Below the pieces are notes generated by a model. It was given only the letters and a program-made list of their open reading frames with translations, made no database searches and was not told the origin of the DNA. DNA of 64,000 nucleotides, taken from JBOFOR01 sp051654865 (GTDB lineage: Bacteria; Bacillota; Clostridia; Peptostreptococcales; Peptostreptococcaceae). Of the stretch, positions 9,276-18,435 are shown piece by piece. The first letter of the stretch is position 1. Every line of letters starts with the position of its first letter. A program made the position numbers and the translations under genes. The stretch spans positions 1-64,000 of the forward strand of contig JBOFYV010000013.1 of assembly GCA_051654865.1 (NCBI GenBank), written 5' to 3'.

Positions 9276-9289
9276 AGCTTAGAGGTTAT

Positions 9290-11080
9290 CTATTCAGCAG
9301 TAGCTTCTGCTTCTTGATCACAAACCTCTTCTGTATTTTCAGTATAAACGTTACTCTTATCAAAATAATGAGTATGAAGATACTTATGAGCAGTTTCACC
9401 ATAAGGTTCTCCTAAAAACTCATCGTATAATGCTTTTATAGATGGATTTTCATGAGATTTTCTTAGTTTTTTACTAGCATCTATATTGTATAGAGCTTCA
9501 GAACGTTTTTTAACTACATCAAAGTTTCCGTGATGGTAAGGTTGACCAGCGCCATCTATACATCCGCCAGGACAAGCCATTATTTCTATTAAATGATAAT
9601 TTGATTTTCCGCTTCTTATATCTTCTAATATTTTTCTAGCATTACCAAGACTACTAGCTACAGCAACGTTTATATCATTTCCACCAATGTTTATAGTAGC
9701 TTCCTTTATTCCAGCTAGGCCACGAAGTGGTTTGAAATCAATTTGTTCTAAAGTTTCACCAGTAACCCATTCATATGAAGTACGTAGTGCCGCTTCTAAA
9801 ACACCACCAGTAGTACCAAATATATCACCAGCACCAGTAGATTCACCTAATGGATTATCAAATTCGCCATCTTCTAGTAAATTGAAATTTATACCAGATT
9901 CCTTAATCATTTTAGCGAGCTCTCTAGTAGTTATAACTACATCAACATCACTAACACCTCTGTTAGATAGCTCGGGTCTTGCTGCTTCATACTTTTTAGC
10001 AACACAAGGCATAACAGAAACGACTGTTAAATCTTCTGGTTGTAGGTTTATTTTTGGAGCAAAATAATTTTTTGCAATAGAACCAAACATTTCTTGAGGT
10101 GATTTACAAGATGATGGTATATCTAGTAAATCTTCAAAATGTTTTTCAAAGAAGTTAACCCATGCAGGACAGCAACTAGTAAGCATAGGTAATTTACCAC
10201 CGTGTTGTAATCTATGAACAAATTCAGAGGCTTCTTCTAATATAGTTAAGTCTGCAGCAAAATTAGTGTCAAATACATATTTAAAGCCTAATTCTCTTAA
10301 GGCAGATACTAATTTACCAGTAGATATAGAACCTGGTTCAAGACCAAATTCTTCACCTATAGCCACCCTAACAGCAGGAGCTACTTGAACAACTGTAGTT
10401 TTAGAGTTGTTATCTAAAGCATCCCACACCTTAGGTATATTATTAACTTCGGTTAAAGCTGCAGTAGGGCAAACTGCTACACATTGACCACAGAAGGTAC
10501 ATTCAGATTCATGCATAGGTATATCAAAGAAAGTACCAACAACAGTGTCAAATCCACGGTTCACACCAGATAATACTCCAACTGTTTGAACATCATTACA
10601 CATTGTTTCGCATCTTCTACATAATATGCATTTATCTAGATTTTTAACTATAGATTTGCTAGAAGCATCTATACCTAAGTTAGATTTTTCACCCTTAAAC
10701 CTTATTTCTCTTATTCCCATATCAGCTGCAAGGTTTTGTAGTTCGCAGTTTCCATTTTTATCACAAATTAAACAATCTTGAGGGTGATTTGAAAGTAATA
10801 ACTCAACAACTGTTCTACGAGCTTTTATTGCTTTAGTAGAATGAGTCTTAATTTCCATTCCATTTTTAACAACAGTTCCACAAGCAGGTATTAGTCCTTT
10901 ATTGCTTTCAACCATACAAACTCTACAAGACGCACATTTATTAACCATATTCATATCTTCTAAATTAACATGGCAAAGTGTTGGTATTTTAACCCCTATA
11001 GATTTAGCAGCATCTAAAACTGTAGTATCTCTTTCAACTTCAACTTTAGTTCCGTTTATAATTAAATTGACTAAACTCAT
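9290..11080 (-). CDS. hydA: [FeFe]-hydrogenase catalytic subunit (NAD-linked, HydA/HndD type)
   Basis: Evolves or consumes H2 at the H-cluster. Cluster ligands in order: plant-type [2Fe-2S] (Cys36, then CASC near 49), a His-ligated [4Fe-4S] motif (HPQDCLICDKNGNC, about 99-112), two ferredoxin [4Fe-4S] sites (CILCRRC at about 151, CTFCGQC at about 194), then the three H-cluster signatures TSCCPAW (301), MPCVAKKYEA (about 357) and ACPGGCIDGAGQP (about 500). A short acidic C-terminal tail follows. It is last of a three-gene operon with NuoF- and NuoE-like subunits, the arrangement of trimeric electron-bifurcating hydrogenases that oxidise ferredoxin plus NADH; bifurcation itself is inferred from this arrangement. 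Maturases HydEFG are not in the window. Confidence 0.95.
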   Translation of the reverse strand: MSLVNLIINGTKVEVERDTTVLDAAKSIGVKIPTLCHVNLEDMNMVNKCASCRVCMVESNKGLIPACGTVVKNGMEIKTHSTKAIKARRTVVELLLSNHPQDCLICDKNGNCELQNLAADMGIREIRFKGEKSNLGIDASSKSIVKNLDKCILCRRCETMCNDVQTVGVLSGVNRGFDTVVGTFFDIPMHESECTFCGQCVAVCPTAALTEVNNIPKVWDALDNNSKTTVVQVAPAVRVAIGEEFGLEPGSISTGKLVSALRELGFKYVFDTNFAADLTILEEASEFVHRLQHGGKLPMLTSCCPAWVNFFEKHFEDLLDIPSSCKSPQEMFGSIAKNYFAPKINLQPEDLTVVSVMPCVAKKYEAARPELSNRGVSDVDVVITTRELAKMIKESGINFNLLEDGEFDNPLGESTGAGDIFGTTGGVLEAALRTSYEWVTGETLEQIDFKPLRGLAGIKEATINIGGNDINVAVASSLGNARKILEDIRSGKSNYHLIEIMACPGGCIDGAGQPYHHGNFDVVKKRSEALYNIDASKKLRKSHENPSIKALYDEFLGEPYGETAHKYLHTHYFDKSNVYTENTEEVCDQEAEATAE

Positions 11081-11103
11081 TATTATATTCCCCTCCTAAC
11101 TAA

Positions 11104-12984
11104 TTATTGTTTTATGATAGCATTAAATTTACAGCTATCCATACAAGCTCCACATTTTAAGCACTTAGTAATATCTATAACATGTTTTTCTTTGACTTTT
11201 CCAGTTATACAATTGGCAGGACATACTTTAGAACACTTAGTACATCCTATACATTTATCAGTTATGAAATAGTCTAATAGAGATTGACATTTACCAGCAG
11301 GACATTTTTTGTCAACTACATGAGCTAAATACTCATCATAGAAATTATTAAGAGTACTTAAAACGGGGTTAGGAGCACATTTTCCAAGTCCACATAAAGA
11401 TGTAGTTTTGATAGTTGTAGCTAAATCTTTTAAATCTGATAAATCCTGAACAGTTCCTTTACCTTCAGTTATTTTTTCTAGCATTTCTAGTAATCTTTTG
11501 TTTCCTATACGGCAAGGTGTACATTTCCCACAAGATTCTTCAACAGTAAATTCAAGGAAGAATTTACATATATCGACCATACAGTCAGAATCATCTAGAA
11601 CTAGCATACCACCAGAACCCATCATAGATCCTATTGAGCTTAAAGATTTAAAATCTATAGGTGTGTCTAAGTTGTTAGAAGCTATACATCCTCCAGATGG
11701 ACCACCTGTTTGAACGGCTTTGAACTCTCTTCCGTCAGGTATACCACCACCTATTTCATACACTATTTCTCTTAGTGTAGTTCCCATTGGAACTTCAACA
11801 AGTCCAACGTTGTTTATTTTTCCACCTAAAGCAAATACTTTAGTTCCAGGAGAATCTTCAGTACCATACTCAGTAAACCAAGAAGCGCCTTCATTTATTA
11901 TTGCAGGTATATTTGCAAAAGTTTCAACATTATTCAAGCAAGTAGGAGAGTCCCAAAGTCCACGTTTAGAAGAGCTATAAGTCTTCATTCTAGGTTCTCC
12001 ACGTTTTCCTTCTATAGAGTTTATCAAAGCAGTACCCTCACCACAAACGAAAGCACCAGCACCGTATTTTAATTCTATATCAAAGTTAAAATCAGTTCCT
12101 AATATATTTTTACCTAATAAACCAATTTCTTTAGCTTGGTCTATAGCAATTTTTAATCTATCTATAGCAAGAGGGTATTCGGCTCTTATATAGATATAAC
12201 CAGTATCTGAACCTATAGCATATCCGCAAATAGCCATAGCCTCTAATACACTATGAGGGTCACCTTCAAGTATAGATCTATCCATAAATGCACCTGGGTC
12301 ACCTTCGTCAGCGTTACATACAACGTATTTATTTCCAGGAGGTGTTTGAGAAGTGGACTCCCATTTGATGCCAGTAGGGAAACCTGCACCACCTCTACCT
12401 CTAAGACCAGAAGCCTTAACTTCGTCTATTACCTCTTGCCCGGATAATTCAGTTAGACATTTTCCTAAAGCGGCATATCCATTACAACCTATGTACTCAT
12501 TTACATTTTCAGGATTTATATGACCACAATTTCTAAGAGCAACACGAGATTGTTTTTTATAGAAAGACATATCATCATGTTTTTCAACTTTCATATTATC
12601 TAATGAAGGTTCCTCGAATAATAACCTTTCAACGACTCTATGATTAACTAAATGCTCATTTACTATTTCTTTTGCATCATTAGGAGTTACTTGAACATAA
12701 AATACGTTATCTGGAAATACCTTTGCTATTGGTCCTTTAGCACAGAAACCAAAGCAACCAGTTAGATGTACTTCAGCTTGATTCTCAAGTCCAGCTTTTT
12801 TTATTTCTTCTCTTAAATTCTCTATTATTTGAATACTATCTGCAGATGTACATCCTGTACCTCCGCAAACTAAAATTTCTCTTTTTGTTACTTCTTCCTT
12901 CGTATGATTTTCTCTCATATCAAGAGTGGGCTTAAATTCATTAACTAACTTTTTTAATTCATCAAATGACTTTATCTTATTCAT
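11104..12984 (-). CDS. hydB: NADH-oxidising flavoprotein subunit of [FeFe]-hydrogenase (NuoF/HndC-like)
   Basis: Flavin- and NAD-binding subunit (626 residues). It starts with a thioredoxin-like [2Fe-2S] domain (CGGTGC near 40, then TGCFGFC), followed by the NuoF core with the FMN/NADH motif GLRGRGGAGFPTG, the GEGTALINSIEGKRG loop, the SLBB segment and the ESCGKCTPCRIG [4Fe-4S] site, and ends with two ferredoxin clusters (CIGCTKCSKVCP and CLKCGACMDSC). This N- and C-terminal decoration is characteristic of hydrogenase HydB/HndC rather than of respiratory complex I. It is 13 bases downstream of the NuoE-like gene and 23 bases upstream of hydA. Confidence 0.94.
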   Translation of the reverse strand: MNKIKSFDELKKLVNEFKPTLDMRENHTKEEVTKREILVCGGTGCTSADSIQIIENLREEIKKAGLENQAEVHLTGCFGFCAKGPIAKVFPDNVFYVQVTPNDAKEIVNEHLVNHRVVERLLFEEPSLDNMKVEKHDDMSFYKKQSRVALRNCGHINPENVNEYIGCNGYAALGKCLTELSGQEVIDEVKASGLRGRGGAGFPTGIKWESTSQTPPGNKYVVCNADEGDPGAFMDRSILEGDPHSVLEAMAICGYAIGSDTGYIYIRAEYPLAIDRLKIAIDQAKEIGLLGKNILGTDFNFDIELKYGAGAFVCGEGTALINSIEGKRGEPRMKTYSSSKRGLWDSPTCLNNVETFANIPAIINEGASWFTEYGTEDSPGTKVFALGGKINNVGLVEVPMGTTLREIVYEIGGGIPDGREFKAVQTGGPSGGCIASNNLDTPIDFKSLSSIGSMMGSGGMLVLDDSDCMVDICKFFLEFTVEESCGKCTPCRIGNKRLLEMLEKITEGKGTVQDLSDLKDLATTIKTTSLCGLGKCAPNPVLSTLNNFYDEYLAHVVDKKCPAGKCQSLLDYFITDKCIGCTKCSKVCPANCITGKVKEKHVIDITKCLKCGACMDSCKFNAIIKQ

Positions 12985-12997
12985 TCTCCATCCCCCC

Positions 12998-13495
12998 TTA
13001 GCAATTTAACTCTAATTCTCTATAATTGTCTAATATAGTAGAAACGTTTTCAGGTTTAACTTGACCATAAACTTTTCCGTTTACAACAACTACTGGAGCA
13101 AGTCCGCAAGCACCTACACATCTTAAACCTTCAAGTGTAAATCTAAGGTCAGGAGTAGTTTCACCTGCTTTTATTCCTAATTCTTTTTCAAACTCAGCTA
13201 ATATTTTGTCTGCACCTTTAACGAAACAAACTGTACCTAAGCAAACACTAATTTTGTATTCACCCCTAGGTTCAGTGGTAAAATAAGAATAGAAACTAAC
13301 AACACCATACACTTTAGCTGGTGCCACATCTATTTTTTTAGCTATATGAAGTTGTACTTCTTTTGGTAGATAACCAAAGATTCCTTGAGCATGATGTAGT
13401 ACTTGTATTAAAGCACCATTCTTAGTTGGAAGAGAATCAATAAAGGTATCTAATTGATCAAATAACTGTTTATTACGTGAAAGAAAATCGCACAT
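12998..13495 (-). CDS. hydC: NuoE-like [2Fe-2S] subunit of [FeFe]-hydrogenase (HndA-like)
   Basis: Small electron-transfer subunit (165 residues) of the trimeric hydrogenase. It has the 24-kDa NADH dehydrogenase fold: an N-terminal helical part (GALIQVLHHAQGIFGYLP) and a thioredoxin-like part with the four [2Fe-2S] cysteines in CLGTVC and CVGACG. It is the first gene of the minus-strand operon, with AAGGGGG as ribosome binding site. Operon order NuoE-like, NuoF-like, catalytic subunit matches Peptostreptococcaceae hydrogenase loci. Confidence 0.94.
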   Translation of the reverse strand: MCDFLSRNKQLFDQLDTFIDSLPTKNGALIQVLHHAQGIFGYLPKEVQLHIAKKIDVAPAKVYGVVSFYSYFTTEPRGEYKISVCLGTVCFVKGADKILAEFEKELGIKAGETTPDLRFTLEGLRCVGACGLAPVVVVNGKVYGQVKPENVSTILDNYRELELNC

Positions 13496-13774
13496 ACAAA
13501 TCCCCCTTTAAAATAAAAAAAGTTAATAATTTACTAGTTGTACAATATCCTTTACTAAAATTGATTAAGAAATAAAAATGATAAGGATTAAAATCTAAGA
13601 ATAGATAATTTTATAGATATGACTATGATGATATTTTCTTGAAATGACAATAAGGTTTTAAATGACTAATTATATTATAGTATATAATAAAACAAAAAAC
13701 TTGTAGAAAATTATAAATAGAAAAAAATATTATATTAATACGATATATATAAAATAATTTTTCTGAAAAAAATA
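13496..13774. other. AT-rich intergenic promoter region of the hydrogenase operon
   Basis: About 280 non-coding bases separate hydC from the cls terminator. They contain several TATAAT-like elements on the minus strand around 13662-13690 but no clear -35 at proper spacing. A weak CodY-like 15-mer (12 of 15) lies at 13756-13770. I searched by eye for a Rex palindrome (TTGTTAAnnnnTTAACAA) and did not find one. No RNA gene or open frame is evident. Confidence 0.4.
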
Positions 13775-13775
13775 A

Positions 13776-13826
13776 ACAAAACATAAAGATGAAATCATAA
13801 GATATATCTTTATGCTTTGTTTTATT
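13776..13826 (-). terminator. Intrinsic terminator of cls
   Basis: Arms AAAACATAAAGAT and ATCTTTATGCTTTGTTTT form a hairpin with a small side bulge. On the minus strand it is followed by a run of T residues. It sits 15 bases beyond the cls stop. Confidence 0.8.
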
Positions 13827-13840
13827 TTAATATCTAAACT

Positions 13841-15322
13841 TTATAATAGTGGAGATAAAAGTCTAGATATAGATTCTTTAATTTTTATACTTGTAACTCT
13901 AGAGTTGTACATATCAAGAGTTATTTCTTTTGAATTTAATAAATCATTTTCAAAAATAGACTTTTGTTGCTTCGCAATTTCTGATGAATATATAAATGCG
14001 TTTACTTCAAAGTTAAGTTCAAAACTTCTTATATCCATATTTGCTGTACCAATAGAGCAAATTGAATCGTCAATAACTATAGTTTTAGCATGTAAGAATG
14101 CATTTTCATCATAATTATAGACTTTAGCACCGTATTTTAATAACTCACATGCATATGAAGAAGATGCCCAATAAACAAAAGGATGATCAGGTTTTGATGG
14201 AATCATAATTCTTACATCTACACCTGAAAAACAAGCAATCTTTAGGGTATCTGTAAGTGTTTTATCTAAAATAAAGTACGGACTTTGTATGTAGATGTAC
14301 TTAGTAGCTTTTTGCATCATTTTAATATATCCGTATTTTATTTCGTCTAAATCTGTGATGTCAGGGCCACTAGAGACTATTTGCATTCCTATGTTTGCAG
14401 ATGATGGTAATTCTTCATCACTAGTAAAACACTTTTCATTAAAGTAAATGCCTAAATCTAAATCTTCTTTAGTTGTATATCTCCAATCAAGTAAGAATCT
14501 TATATTAAGATCTATAACACTATCTCCAATTAACTTAAGATGAGTGTCTCTCCACATACCGAATTTAGGATCTCTTCCAAGATATTCATCTCCTACATTA
14601 TTTCCTCCGATAAATCCTACTTTACCATCTATAACTACAATTTTACGATGGTTTCGATAGTTTAAGTTGAAGTTAAATATTTTCATGAAAGAAGGGAAGA
14701 AGCATCCAACTTTAACGCCGCCTTTTTTTAATCGTAATATACTTTTATCTGTAAATAATCTACTACCAACAGCGTCATACAATAATCTAACTTCTACACC
14801 TTGAGCAGCTTTATCAAGTAGCACATCTATTATTTCATTGCCTATTTTATCATCTTTAAAAATATAGAATTGAATATTAATGTAATACTTGGCTTTTTTT
14901 AGTTCATCTAAAAGAGAATTAAAGAAGTCTTCACTGTTAGGATATACGTCAACACCGTTATTAGTTGTGAAATTTGCATAATTAGAATTTGCTAAAGCAT
15001 AGATCATATCTCTATGTTTAAGTAAATTTGGTTCGAAGTTTTTCTTAGATTGTAACTTAGCGTATGTGTTTAAGATATTGTCCTTTATAATTTTATCTTC
15101 GGTTTCCTTTATTTTAAACATATTGTCTTTAGAAATACCTCGTCCAAAAGCCATGTAAAGAACAAAACCTACAGCTGGTGCTGTAGTCAAAATTAAAATC
15201 CAGGCAACTGTAGTTTCTATACTACGCTTTTCTCTAAAGATAAGGTTTAAAACTACTAAGAAATTTATTATGTAGACGCTTGTAGCTAATATCTCATACC
15301 AAGATAATTTAAAAAATACCAT
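13841..15322 (-). CDS. cls: Cardiolipin synthase
   Basis: Phospholipase D-family enzyme that condenses two phosphatidylglycerols into cardiolipin in the membrane. The 493-residue protein has two N-terminal membrane helices (about 5-60, the PLDc_N region), then two HKD motifs: NHRKIVVIDGKVGFIGGNN near residue 225 and HAKTIVIDDSICSIGTANMD near residue 405. Length and layout are those of a full bacterial cardiolipin synthase. It is monocistronic, flanked by its own terminator and a separate FNT gene. Which of several Cls paralogues it is cannot be told from one locus. Confidence 0.93.
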   Translation of the reverse strand: MVFFKLSWYEILATSVYIINFLVVLNLIFREKRSIETTVAWILILTTAPAVGFVLYMAFGRGISKDNMFKIKETEDKIIKDNILNTYAKLQSKKNFEPNLLKHRDMIYALANSNYANFTTNNGVDVYPNSEDFFNSLLDELKKAKYYINIQFYIFKDDKIGNEIIDVLLDKAAQGVEVRLLYDAVGSRLFTDKSILRLKKGGVKVGCFFPSFMKIFNFNLNYRNHRKIVVIDGKVGFIGGNNVGDEYLGRDPKFGMWRDTHLKLIGDSVIDLNIRFLLDWRYTTKEDLDLGIYFNEKCFTSDEELPSSANIGMQIVSSGPDITDLDEIKYGYIKMMQKATKYIYIQSPYFILDKTLTDTLKIACFSGVDVRIMIPSKPDHPFVYWASSSYACELLKYGAKVYNYDENAFLHAKTIVIDDSICSIGTANMDIRSFELNFEVNAFIYSSEIAKQQKSIFENDLLNSKEITLDMYNSRVTSIKIKESISRLLSPLL

Positions 15323-15410
15323 AGGATATAAGCCTCCCTTATAATGATTATATTAGTATTATAAGTTTACATTTTATAATATTTACTTACTTAAAACAAC
15401 TATATAACAA

Positions 15411-15445
15411 AAAAACGTGCGTATAATTAATTATACACACGTTTG
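15411..15445 (-). terminator. Intrinsic terminator of the minus-strand FNT gene
   Basis: The hairpin AAACGTGTGTATAATT/AATTATACGCACGTTT, read on the minus strand, is followed by seven T residues. It lies 18 bases beyond the gene's stop. Confidence 0.85.
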
Positions 15446-15462
15446 AAATGTCTAAATATATA

Positions 15463-16332
15463 TTAAGCAGCTTTTTCTGATTTTACAGATTCTTCGCTTT
15501 TGTTAACAAATAAGAAGTAGTATACACCTGCAACGAATATTGCTCCACCTAATATGTTACCTATAGTAACAGGTATTAAGTTGTTCATAAATATGCTTGG
15601 CATATTTATAGCAGCAGCATCAGCAGCAGTTTTATGAGCAGCTTCTAAGAAAGCAGGATTAGTCTTGTTAAATAATCCAGCGAATAAGTATGCCATATTA
15701 GCAACACTATGCTCAAATCCAGTACATACGAATAAGAATACTCCGAAGAATCCAGCGAATATTTTTCCTGTAACATCTTTAGCACCATAAGTCATCCATA
15801 CAGTAGCACATACTATCCAGTTACATAATATACCAGAAGCTATTGCAGCTCCCCAGCTAAATCCAAGTTTACCTATAGCGTTTTTAACAACAACACCACC
15901 ATATAATCCATTACTCCAGTCAAATACTCCTGATAAACTAACTAACCATGCCACTAAAACAGCACCTAATAAGTTTCCAGTCCATACTAAAGCCCAGTTC
16001 TTGAAAGTTTGTCCCCAAGTTACTTTTTTCTTTAAAGCAGCAAGAGTTATAAGTATATTACCAGTGAATAAATCAGCACCTGCTATTAAAACAAACATAA
16101 GTCCAGCAGGGAACATAAGTCCAGCTACCATTTTTCCTAATCCGTAAGTGTCAGGATTTGCTAATAAGTTATAAGCAGCCCCCATAGATCCTAATGCACC
16201 GAATGCTATATAAGCACCAGCTAAGAATGCAGAAGCTAAAACTTTTTTGTTTGGTGTAGTAGCTTTTTTGATACCAGCTTGAATAGTGTACTCTGCTATT
16301 TCAGCAGGCATAAGCATTTTTTTATCTGCCAT
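15463..16332 (-). CDS. Formate/nitrite-family channel (FNT), copy 1
   Basis: A 289-residue integral membrane protein of the FNT family, pentameric channels for formate, nitrite or hydrosulfide. It shows six hydrophobic segments, the loop signatures GADLFTGN (after helix 2) and GFEHSVANMA (after helix 5, carrying the conserved central His), and ILCNWIVC before helix 5. The C-terminus is lysine/glutamate-rich. It is divergent from a second FNT gene at 16551. The substrate is not determinable from sequence: formate fits the adjacent hydrogenase, and hydrosulfide is possible because clostridial HSC channels belong to this family. Confidence 0.88.
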   Translation of the reverse strand: MADKKMLMPAEIAEYTIQAGIKKATTPNKKVLASAFLAGAYIAFGALGSMGAAYNLLANPDTYGLGKMVAGLMFPAGLMFVLIAGADLFTGNILITLAALKKKVTWGQTFKNWALVWTGNLLGAVLVAWLVSLSGVFDWSNGLYGGVVVKNAIGKLGFSWGAAIASGILCNWIVCATVWMTYGAKDVTGKIFAGFFGVFLFVCTGFEHSVANMAYLFAGLFNKTNPAFLEAAHKTAADAAAINMPSIFMNNLIPVTIGNILGGAIFVAGVYYFLFVNKSEESVKSEKAA

Positions 16333-16550
16333 TGATAAGTCCTCCTAAAAAATTAATAATAATAATATATAATTCACATTAAGCACTAATGTAAAAATTT
16401 TTATCTAAAATTACAACAGTAGTTATTATACAACAAAAAAATATTTTTGTATACATTAAACATTTACCAACTTTAAAATACAATAACAATCTATAAAAAA
16501 ATGATGCTATAATGTTTTTAAGTATATTTATATTTAATGGGGGTGGATAT

Positions 16551-17342
16551 ATGGACAAAAGATTCTTAACACCCGGGGAAGTAGCAAATGCTATTGTAAA
16601 TGTAAATGCAAAAAGAGGAGATTTAAAAACAACACCATGTATTTTATTAGGTATTATGGCAGGAATATTTATAGGGTTAGGAGGTCTAGGAAACATCTTA
16701 GTGACTCAAACTCTAGGGAATATTGATGCAGGATTAGCTAGACTTGCAGGGGCTGCAGTATTCCCTGTTGGACTTATGTTGGTTGTAATGTGTGGTGCTG
16801 AGTTATTTACAGGTAACAACTTAATGACACTAGCAGTTGTAGAAAAGAAAACAACGATGGCTAAGATGCTTAAAAACTGGGGATTAGTGTATGTAGCAAA
16901 TTTTATAGGCTCATTATTACTAGTTGCGATTTTATACTATGGAGGAACTGTAGCGGGAGATGCAGCCGCTAAATCTATAGGAATTGCAGAGTCAAAAGTT
17001 GCTCTAACCTTTACTCAAGCATTCTTAAGAGGAATATTATGTAATATGATAGTTGTATTAGCTGTATGGATGGCAACAGGAGCTCAAGATGTAGTATCTA
17101 AGATATTTGCTTGTTGGTTCCCAATAATGCTATTCGTATTATGTGGATTTGAGCATAGTGTTGCAAATATGTTCTTTATACCAATGGGAATGGCACTTGG
17201 GGCGAACGTTACCATAGCTCAACTTGTTTCTAATTTAATTCCAGTAACATTAGGAAACTTAGTAGGAGGAGCTGTATTTGTACCATTTATGTATTATATG
17301 GCTTATTTAAAAAAGAGTCCTACAGAAAAAATTAAAGCATAA
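16551..17342 (+). CDS. Formate/nitrite-family channel (FNT), copy 2
   Basis: A 263-residue FNT channel, diverging from copy 1. I start it at the ATG at 16551 (MDKRFLTPGEVA), which has GGGGGTGGAT (16539-16548) upstream; a longer reading from 16512 has no ribosome binding site and lacks homology. Signatures are GAELFTGNNL, GILCNMIVVLAVW and GFEHSVANMFF with the central His. The N-terminus (LTPGEVANAIV) parallels MPAEIAEYTI in copy 1, so the two are paralogues, but they differ through most of the length. A TGC-TATAAT extended -10 lies at 16505-16513, and a terminator follows at 17360. Confidence 0.87.
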   Translation: MDKRFLTPGEVANAIVNVNAKRGDLKTTPCILLGIMAGIFIGLGGLGNILVTQTLGNIDAGLARLAGAAVFPVGLMLVVMCGAELFTGNNLMTLAVVEKKTTMAKMLKNWGLVYVANFIGSLLLVAILYYGGTVAGDAAAKSIGIAESKVALTFTQAFLRGILCNMIVVLAVWMATGAQDVVSKIFACWFPIMLFVLCGFEHSVANMFFIPMGMALGANVTIAQLVSNLIPVTLGNLVGGAVFVPFMYYMAYLKKSPTEKIKA

Positions 17343-17359
17343 GATTATAATGAATTATT

Positions 17360-17391
17360 AAGCGCTGGTGTATTATATCAGCGCTTTTTTA
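17360..17391 (+). terminator. Intrinsic terminator of FNT copy 2
   Basis: The stem AAGCGCTG/CAGCGCTT has an 11-base loop and is followed by a T run. Confidence 0.85.
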
Positions 17392-17518
17392 AAGTGTTTA
17401 AATGTTTATATGTTGTTATTTTTTTTTCAATACATTATTATATTAATTATATAAAATTAATATAGTATAAGTATGTAGATTATAAATGAATAAATAGTGT
17501 AATCAAGGAGGAAACTTA

Positions 17519-18433
17519 ATGAATAAGCAATATATATATGAAAGTTTATTAGATATATTAGACAACGAAGATATAAAATTAGATGAGCCTATGAAAAAGC
17601 ACATTTCTTTTAGAGTAGGTGGCCCGGCAGATATATTAGTTAAGCCGAGAACAGAAGAACAATTAAAGGATGTATTAAACTTAGTAAAGAAAGAAAATGT
17701 TCCTTATCTAGTAATAGGGAATGGATCAAATTTATTGATTAAAGATGGTGGATTAAGAGGAGTAGTAATTAAAATATCTGATAACTATAACCAATTTGAA
17801 ATAGAAGGAAATAAAGTTAAGATTCAAGCTGGAACGTTATTATCATTTGTAGGGAAAGCTATTTTAAGAGCAAACTTAACAGGTTTTGAATTTGCAGCAG
17901 GTATACCAGGAACACTAGGTGGTGCATTAGCAATGAATGCAGGTGCTTATGGCGGTGAGATGAAACATATAGTTAAGTCTGTAAGATTAATGGATAAAGA
18001 AGGAAATATATTTGAATTTACTAATGAACAAATGGAATTTGAATATAGAAGAAGTATACTTACAAGAGAAGAATATATTGTGTTGTCAGCAGAGTTAGAA
18101 TTAAAAGAAGGTAAATTTGAAGAAATAAAAGCGACAATGGCCAACTTTACTCAACAAAGAGTAACAAAGCAACCATTAAGTTTACCAAGTGCAGGAAGTA
18201 CATTTAAAAGGCCACCAGGATATTTTGCAGGAAAACTAATAGAAGATAGTGGACTTAGAGGTCTAACTCTAAGAGGAGCTCAGGTATCAGAAAAGCACTG
18301 TGGGTTTGTTGTAAACTTAGGGAATGCTACAGCTAAAGATTTATTAGATTTAATGTATGTGGTAAAGAGCACTGTAAACGCTAAATTTGGGGTAATGCTT
18401 GAGGAAGAAGTAAAAATACTTGGAGAGGATTAA
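17519..18433 (+). CDS. murB: UDP-N-acetylenolpyruvoylglucosamine reductase MurB
   Basis: FAD enzyme that reduces UDP-GlcNAc-enolpyruvate to UDP-MurNAc with NADPH, the second committed step of peptidoglycan precursor synthesis. The 304-residue protein has the FAD-binding PCMH fold (VIGNGSNLLI; GIPGTLGGALAMNAGAYGGE), the active-site Ser in PSAGSTFKRP and the C-terminal Glu (LEEEV). The GYFAGKLIEDSGLRG segment after the serine marks the short type IIb MurB. A perfect AAGGAGG (17505-17511) precedes the start. It opens the cluster murB-PHP-rapZ-yvcK-nudix-whiA. Confidence 0.96.
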   Translation: MNKQYIYESLLDILDNEDIKLDEPMKKHISFRVGGPADILVKPRTEEQLKDVLNLVKKENVPYLVIGNGSNLLIKDGGLRGVVIKISDNYNQFEIEGNKVKIQAGTLLSFVGKAILRANLTGFEFAAGIPGTLGGALAMNAGAYGGEMKHIVKSVRLMDKEGNIFEFTNEQMEFEYRRSILTREEYIVLSAELELKEGKFEEIKATMANFTQQRVTKQPLSLPSAGSTFKRPPGYFAGKLIEDSGLRGLTLRGAQVSEKHCGFVVNLGNATAKDLLDLMYVVKSTVNAKFGVMLEEEVKILGED

Positions 18434-18435
18434 AA

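Noticed and set aside
13756..13770. CodY-like 15-mer near the hydrogenase operon
   Set aside because: Only 12 of 15 matches in an AT-rich stretch, about 260 bases from hydC and next to the cls terminator; too weak and too far to call.
13812..14114. Plus-strand open frame overlapping the 3' end of cls
   Set aside because: Lies antisense to the HKD motif region of cls and over its terminator; composition is that of a reverse-frame artefact.
16379..16696. Minus-strand open frame between the two FNT genes
   Set aside because: Covers the start of FNT copy 2 in antisense, including its ribosome binding site; Pro/Ile-rich antisense-type composition and no start signal.
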